NCBI RefSeq assembly: GCF_039830135.1
Contig: NZ_CP156081.1
Span: 4,016,001 to 4,080,000, forward strand
Source: Defluviimonas sp. SAOS-178_SWC
GTDB taxonomy: Bacteria; Pseudomonadota; Alphaproteobacteria; Rhodobacterales; Rhodobacteraceae
Length of the DNA: 64,000 nucleotides
Direction of reading: 5' to 3'
This document shows positions 62,465 through 64,000 of this stretch, piece after piece (the stretch's first letter is position 1; every line of letters starts with the position of its first letter). A program made the position numbers and the translations under genes. Below the pieces are notes generated by a model. The model ran no database searches. It had not been told where the DNA came from and saw nothing but the letters and a program-made list of their open reading frames with translations.

Positions 62465-63643
62465 TCAACAGCGCTCGATGGCGATGGCCGTGCCCTCGCC
62501 GCCGCCGATGCAGATGGCGGCAATGCCCCGCTTGAGGCCGCGCTTTTCGAGCGCGTTCAGGAGCGTCACCATGATCCGCGCCCCGGAGGCGCCGATCGGA
62601 TGGCCGAGCGCGCAGGCACCGCCGTTGACGTTGACCTTGGCGTGGTCGATGCCCAGCTCATGCATGAAGGCCATCGGCACGACGGCAAAGGCCTCGTTCA
62701 CTTCCCAGAGGTCGACATCTTCCTTCGTCCAACCTAGCCGTGCGAGAAGTTTCTTCGCAGCCGGAATCGGCGCGGTCGGGAACTCCGCCGGCGCATGGGC
62801 ATGGCTGGCATGGCCAAGAATGCGGGCGCGGATCTTCAGGCCGGCCGCCTCGGCGGCGGCGCGAGAGGCGAGGACGAGGGCGGCCGCGCCGTCGGAGATC
62901 GACGAGGAATTGGCCGCCGTCACGGTGCCGTCCTTGCGGAAAGCCGGCTTCAGTGTCGGGATCTTTTCGGGCCGCGCGGTGGCCGGCTGTTCGTCGACGG
63001 CGACGGTCGTCTCGCCCTTGCGGGTCGTGATGGTGACGGGCGCGATCTCACCCGAGAAGGCACCCGTGCGCTCGGCGTCGAGCGCGCGGGAGAGCGAGGC
63101 GAGAGCGTAGTCGTCCTGCTGGGCCCGGGTGAACTGGAACGCGGAGGCGCAATCCTCGGCAAAGGTGCCCATGAGGCGTCCTTTGTCATAAGCATCCTCG
63201 AGCCCGTCGAGGAACATGTGATCGAGCGCGTTCGCATGCCCGAGCCGTGCGCCGGACCGCATCTTCGGCAGGAGATAGGGCGCGTTGGTCATGCTCTCCA
63301 TCCCGCCGGCGACCATGATCCCGGTCGACCCGAGCGCGATCTGGTCGTAGGCGACCATTGCCGCCTTCATGCCCGAGCCGCACATCTTGTTCAGCGTCGT
63401 GGCCGGCACCCCCTCACCCAGGCCCGCCTTGAACCCGGCCTGGCGCGCCGGGGCCTGGCCCTGACCGGCGGGCAGGACACAGCCCATCAGGAGTTCTTCG
63501 ATCTGGTCCTGCGTCGAACCGGCATCGGCGAGCGCGGCGGCAATGGCGACGCCGCCGAGCGTCGCCGCATCTGTCCCGGCAAAGGCGCCCTGGAAGCCCC
63601 CCATCGCGGTCCGCGCGGCACCGGCAATCACAACCTCTTCCAT
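62465..63643 (-). CDS. Acetyl-CoA acetyltransferase / thiolase
   Basis: 392-aa type II (biosynthetic or beta-oxidation) thiolase. The nucleophile is Cys88 in NKMCGSGMKAAM; later active-site motifs are GGACALGHPIGASGARI (His) and AICIGGGEGTAIAIERC (Cys378). Expected to condense two acetyl-CoA or to cleave beta-ketoacyl-CoA; a poly-hydroxybutyrate or ketothiolase role is possible. Divergent from the STAS gene. Confidence 0.93.
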   Translation of the reverse strand: MEEVVIAGAARTAMGGFQGAFAGTDAATLGGVAIAAALADAGSTQDQIEELLMGCVLPAGQGQAPARQAGFKAGLGEGVPATTLNKMCGSGMKAAMVAYDQIALGSTGIMVAGGMESMTNAPYLLPKMRSGARLGHANALDHMFLDGLEDAYDKGRLMGTFAEDCASAFQFTRAQQDDYALASLSRALDAERTGAFSGEIAPVTITTRKGETTVAVDEQPATARPEKIPTLKPAFRKDGTVTAANSSSISDGAAALVLASRAAAEAAGLKIRARILGHASHAHAPAEFPTAPIPAAKKLLARLGWTKEDVDLWEVNEAFAVVPMAFMHELGIDHAKVNVNGGACALGHPIGASGARIMVTLLNALEKRGLKRGIAAICIGGGEGTAIAIERC

Positions 63644-63734
63644 TCCGAACTCCTTCCCGATCCTTCGTCCAGAGGCATACAGAATAGTAAGGATTGGCGT
63701 CTAGCCTTCGCGTGACAAGACCGAGGGCAGAGCA

Positions 63735-64000
63735 ATGAACCTTTCGACGGACACCGGAGACGGCGCACTGATCGTGCGCGTGAACGAGGAGCGGATCGAC
63801 GCGGCCGTCGCGATCCAGTTCAAGGACAGGATGCGCGAGATGACCGGCGGCGGGGCCGGGCCGGTCATCCTCGACCTCTCGCGGGTGATGTTCATCGACA
63901 GCTCCGGGCTCGGCGCCATCGTCGCGGTGATGAAGTTCCTCGCCCCGGCAAGGCGGCTCGAGCTGGCGGCGCTGACACCGAATGTCGGCAAGGTCTTTCA
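63735..64000 (+). CDS. STAS-domain anti-sigma factor antagonist, partial
   Basis: The frame opens at the ATG 63735 and runs off the window after 88 residues. It has the SpoIIAA-like STAS fold: GPVILDLSRVMFIDSSGLGA (43-62), where Ser57 is the expected phosphorylation site for a partner kinase. Such proteins bind anti-sigma factors in partner-switching stress or development circuits. AGGGCAGAGCA precedes the start. The C-terminus and likely partner kinase gene lie beyond the edge. Confidence 0.9.
   Translation, partial: MNLSTDTGDGALIVRVNEERIDAAVAIQFKDRMREMTGGGAGPVILDLSRVMFIDSSGLGAIVAVMKFLAPARRLELAALTPNVGKVF

Overview
The window is dense, high-GC bacterial chromosome that looks like a Rhodobacteraceae (Alphaproteobacteria, Rhodobacterales) genome. 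Support comes from the gene content and order: leuC-leuD, rsfS-rlmH-gpmI-envC-ctpA-rppH, a DUF3035 lipoprotein between an M16 protease pair and lspA, dapB divergent from rbfA, the zinc-knuckle form of DNA polymerase IV, an SdhAF4 (DUF1674) gene and the long, single-Cys form of ribosomal protein L36. No plasmid, phage, insertion sequence or CRISPR signature was seen. All calls come from reading the sequence; no database search was possible.

Layout. 1-2435: the start of a membrane protein gene and leuCD (leucine synthesis), all on the minus strand. 2683-9644: an MscS-type channel, then the tightly overlapping run rsfS-rlmH-gpmI-envC-ctpA-rppH (ribosome silencing and methylation, glycolysis, cell-wall division and proteolysis, mRNA decapping). 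9666-14756: an unusual cytosolic S41-like protein, a Nudix hydrolase, a NfeD/SPFH membrane pair, dinB and an N-formylglutamate amidohydrolase. 14814-15232: promoter, tRNA-Val(GAC), rpmJ and terminators. 15265-16905: a secreted protein with a cysteine-free caspase-like domain and two peptidoglycan-binding domains. 16934-26357: a complete branched-chain-type (Liv) ABC importer operon with an acyl-CoA ligase at each end, interrupted by a lower-GC segment with two short ORFs. 26561-31070: hybrid histidine kinase, response regulator, histidine phosphatase and a saccharopine-dehydrogenase-like protein. 31178-42851: rmuC, mutL, two M16 peptidases, DUF3035, lspA, purH, a heparinase-like protein and rsmB, all on the minus strand. 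42922-46170: sdhAF4, dapB, rbfA, a phosphodiester glycosidase, truB.

46228-51466 is the most interesting metabolic region. It holds an MttB-type methyltransferase without pyrrolysine, a two-domain FMN/FAD/4Fe-4S oxidoreductase of the trimethylamine/dimethylglycine dehydrogenase type, and an aldehyde dehydrogenase. All are on one strand, and a perfect 20-bp palindrome precedes the first gene. This reads as a pathway for demethylation and oxidation of a methylated (quaternary) amine, possibly uncharacterised. 51665-56547 holds a 1-Cys peroxiredoxin, then pnp and rpsO on the minus strand, separated by a 1.7-kb insert with a secreted orphan protein, a nucleoside deaminase and a diverged 95-bp direct repeat. 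Relative to the usual rbfA-truB-rpsO-pnp order, rpsO-pnp is displaced and flipped, as if one roughly 10-kb inversion had occurred.

56701-64000: an RTX-repeat protein, DUF1643, RluA-type pseudouridine synthase, homocysteine S-methyltransferase, LysE/RhtB exporter, VOC protein, a tandem GFA-domain protein, free-methionine-R-sulfoxide reductase, a thiolase, and the start of a STAS anti-sigma-factor antagonist cut by the window end. A short dispersed repeat occurs twice (46180 and 62414). There is one stretch over 300 bp without a gene (55238-55708), described below.
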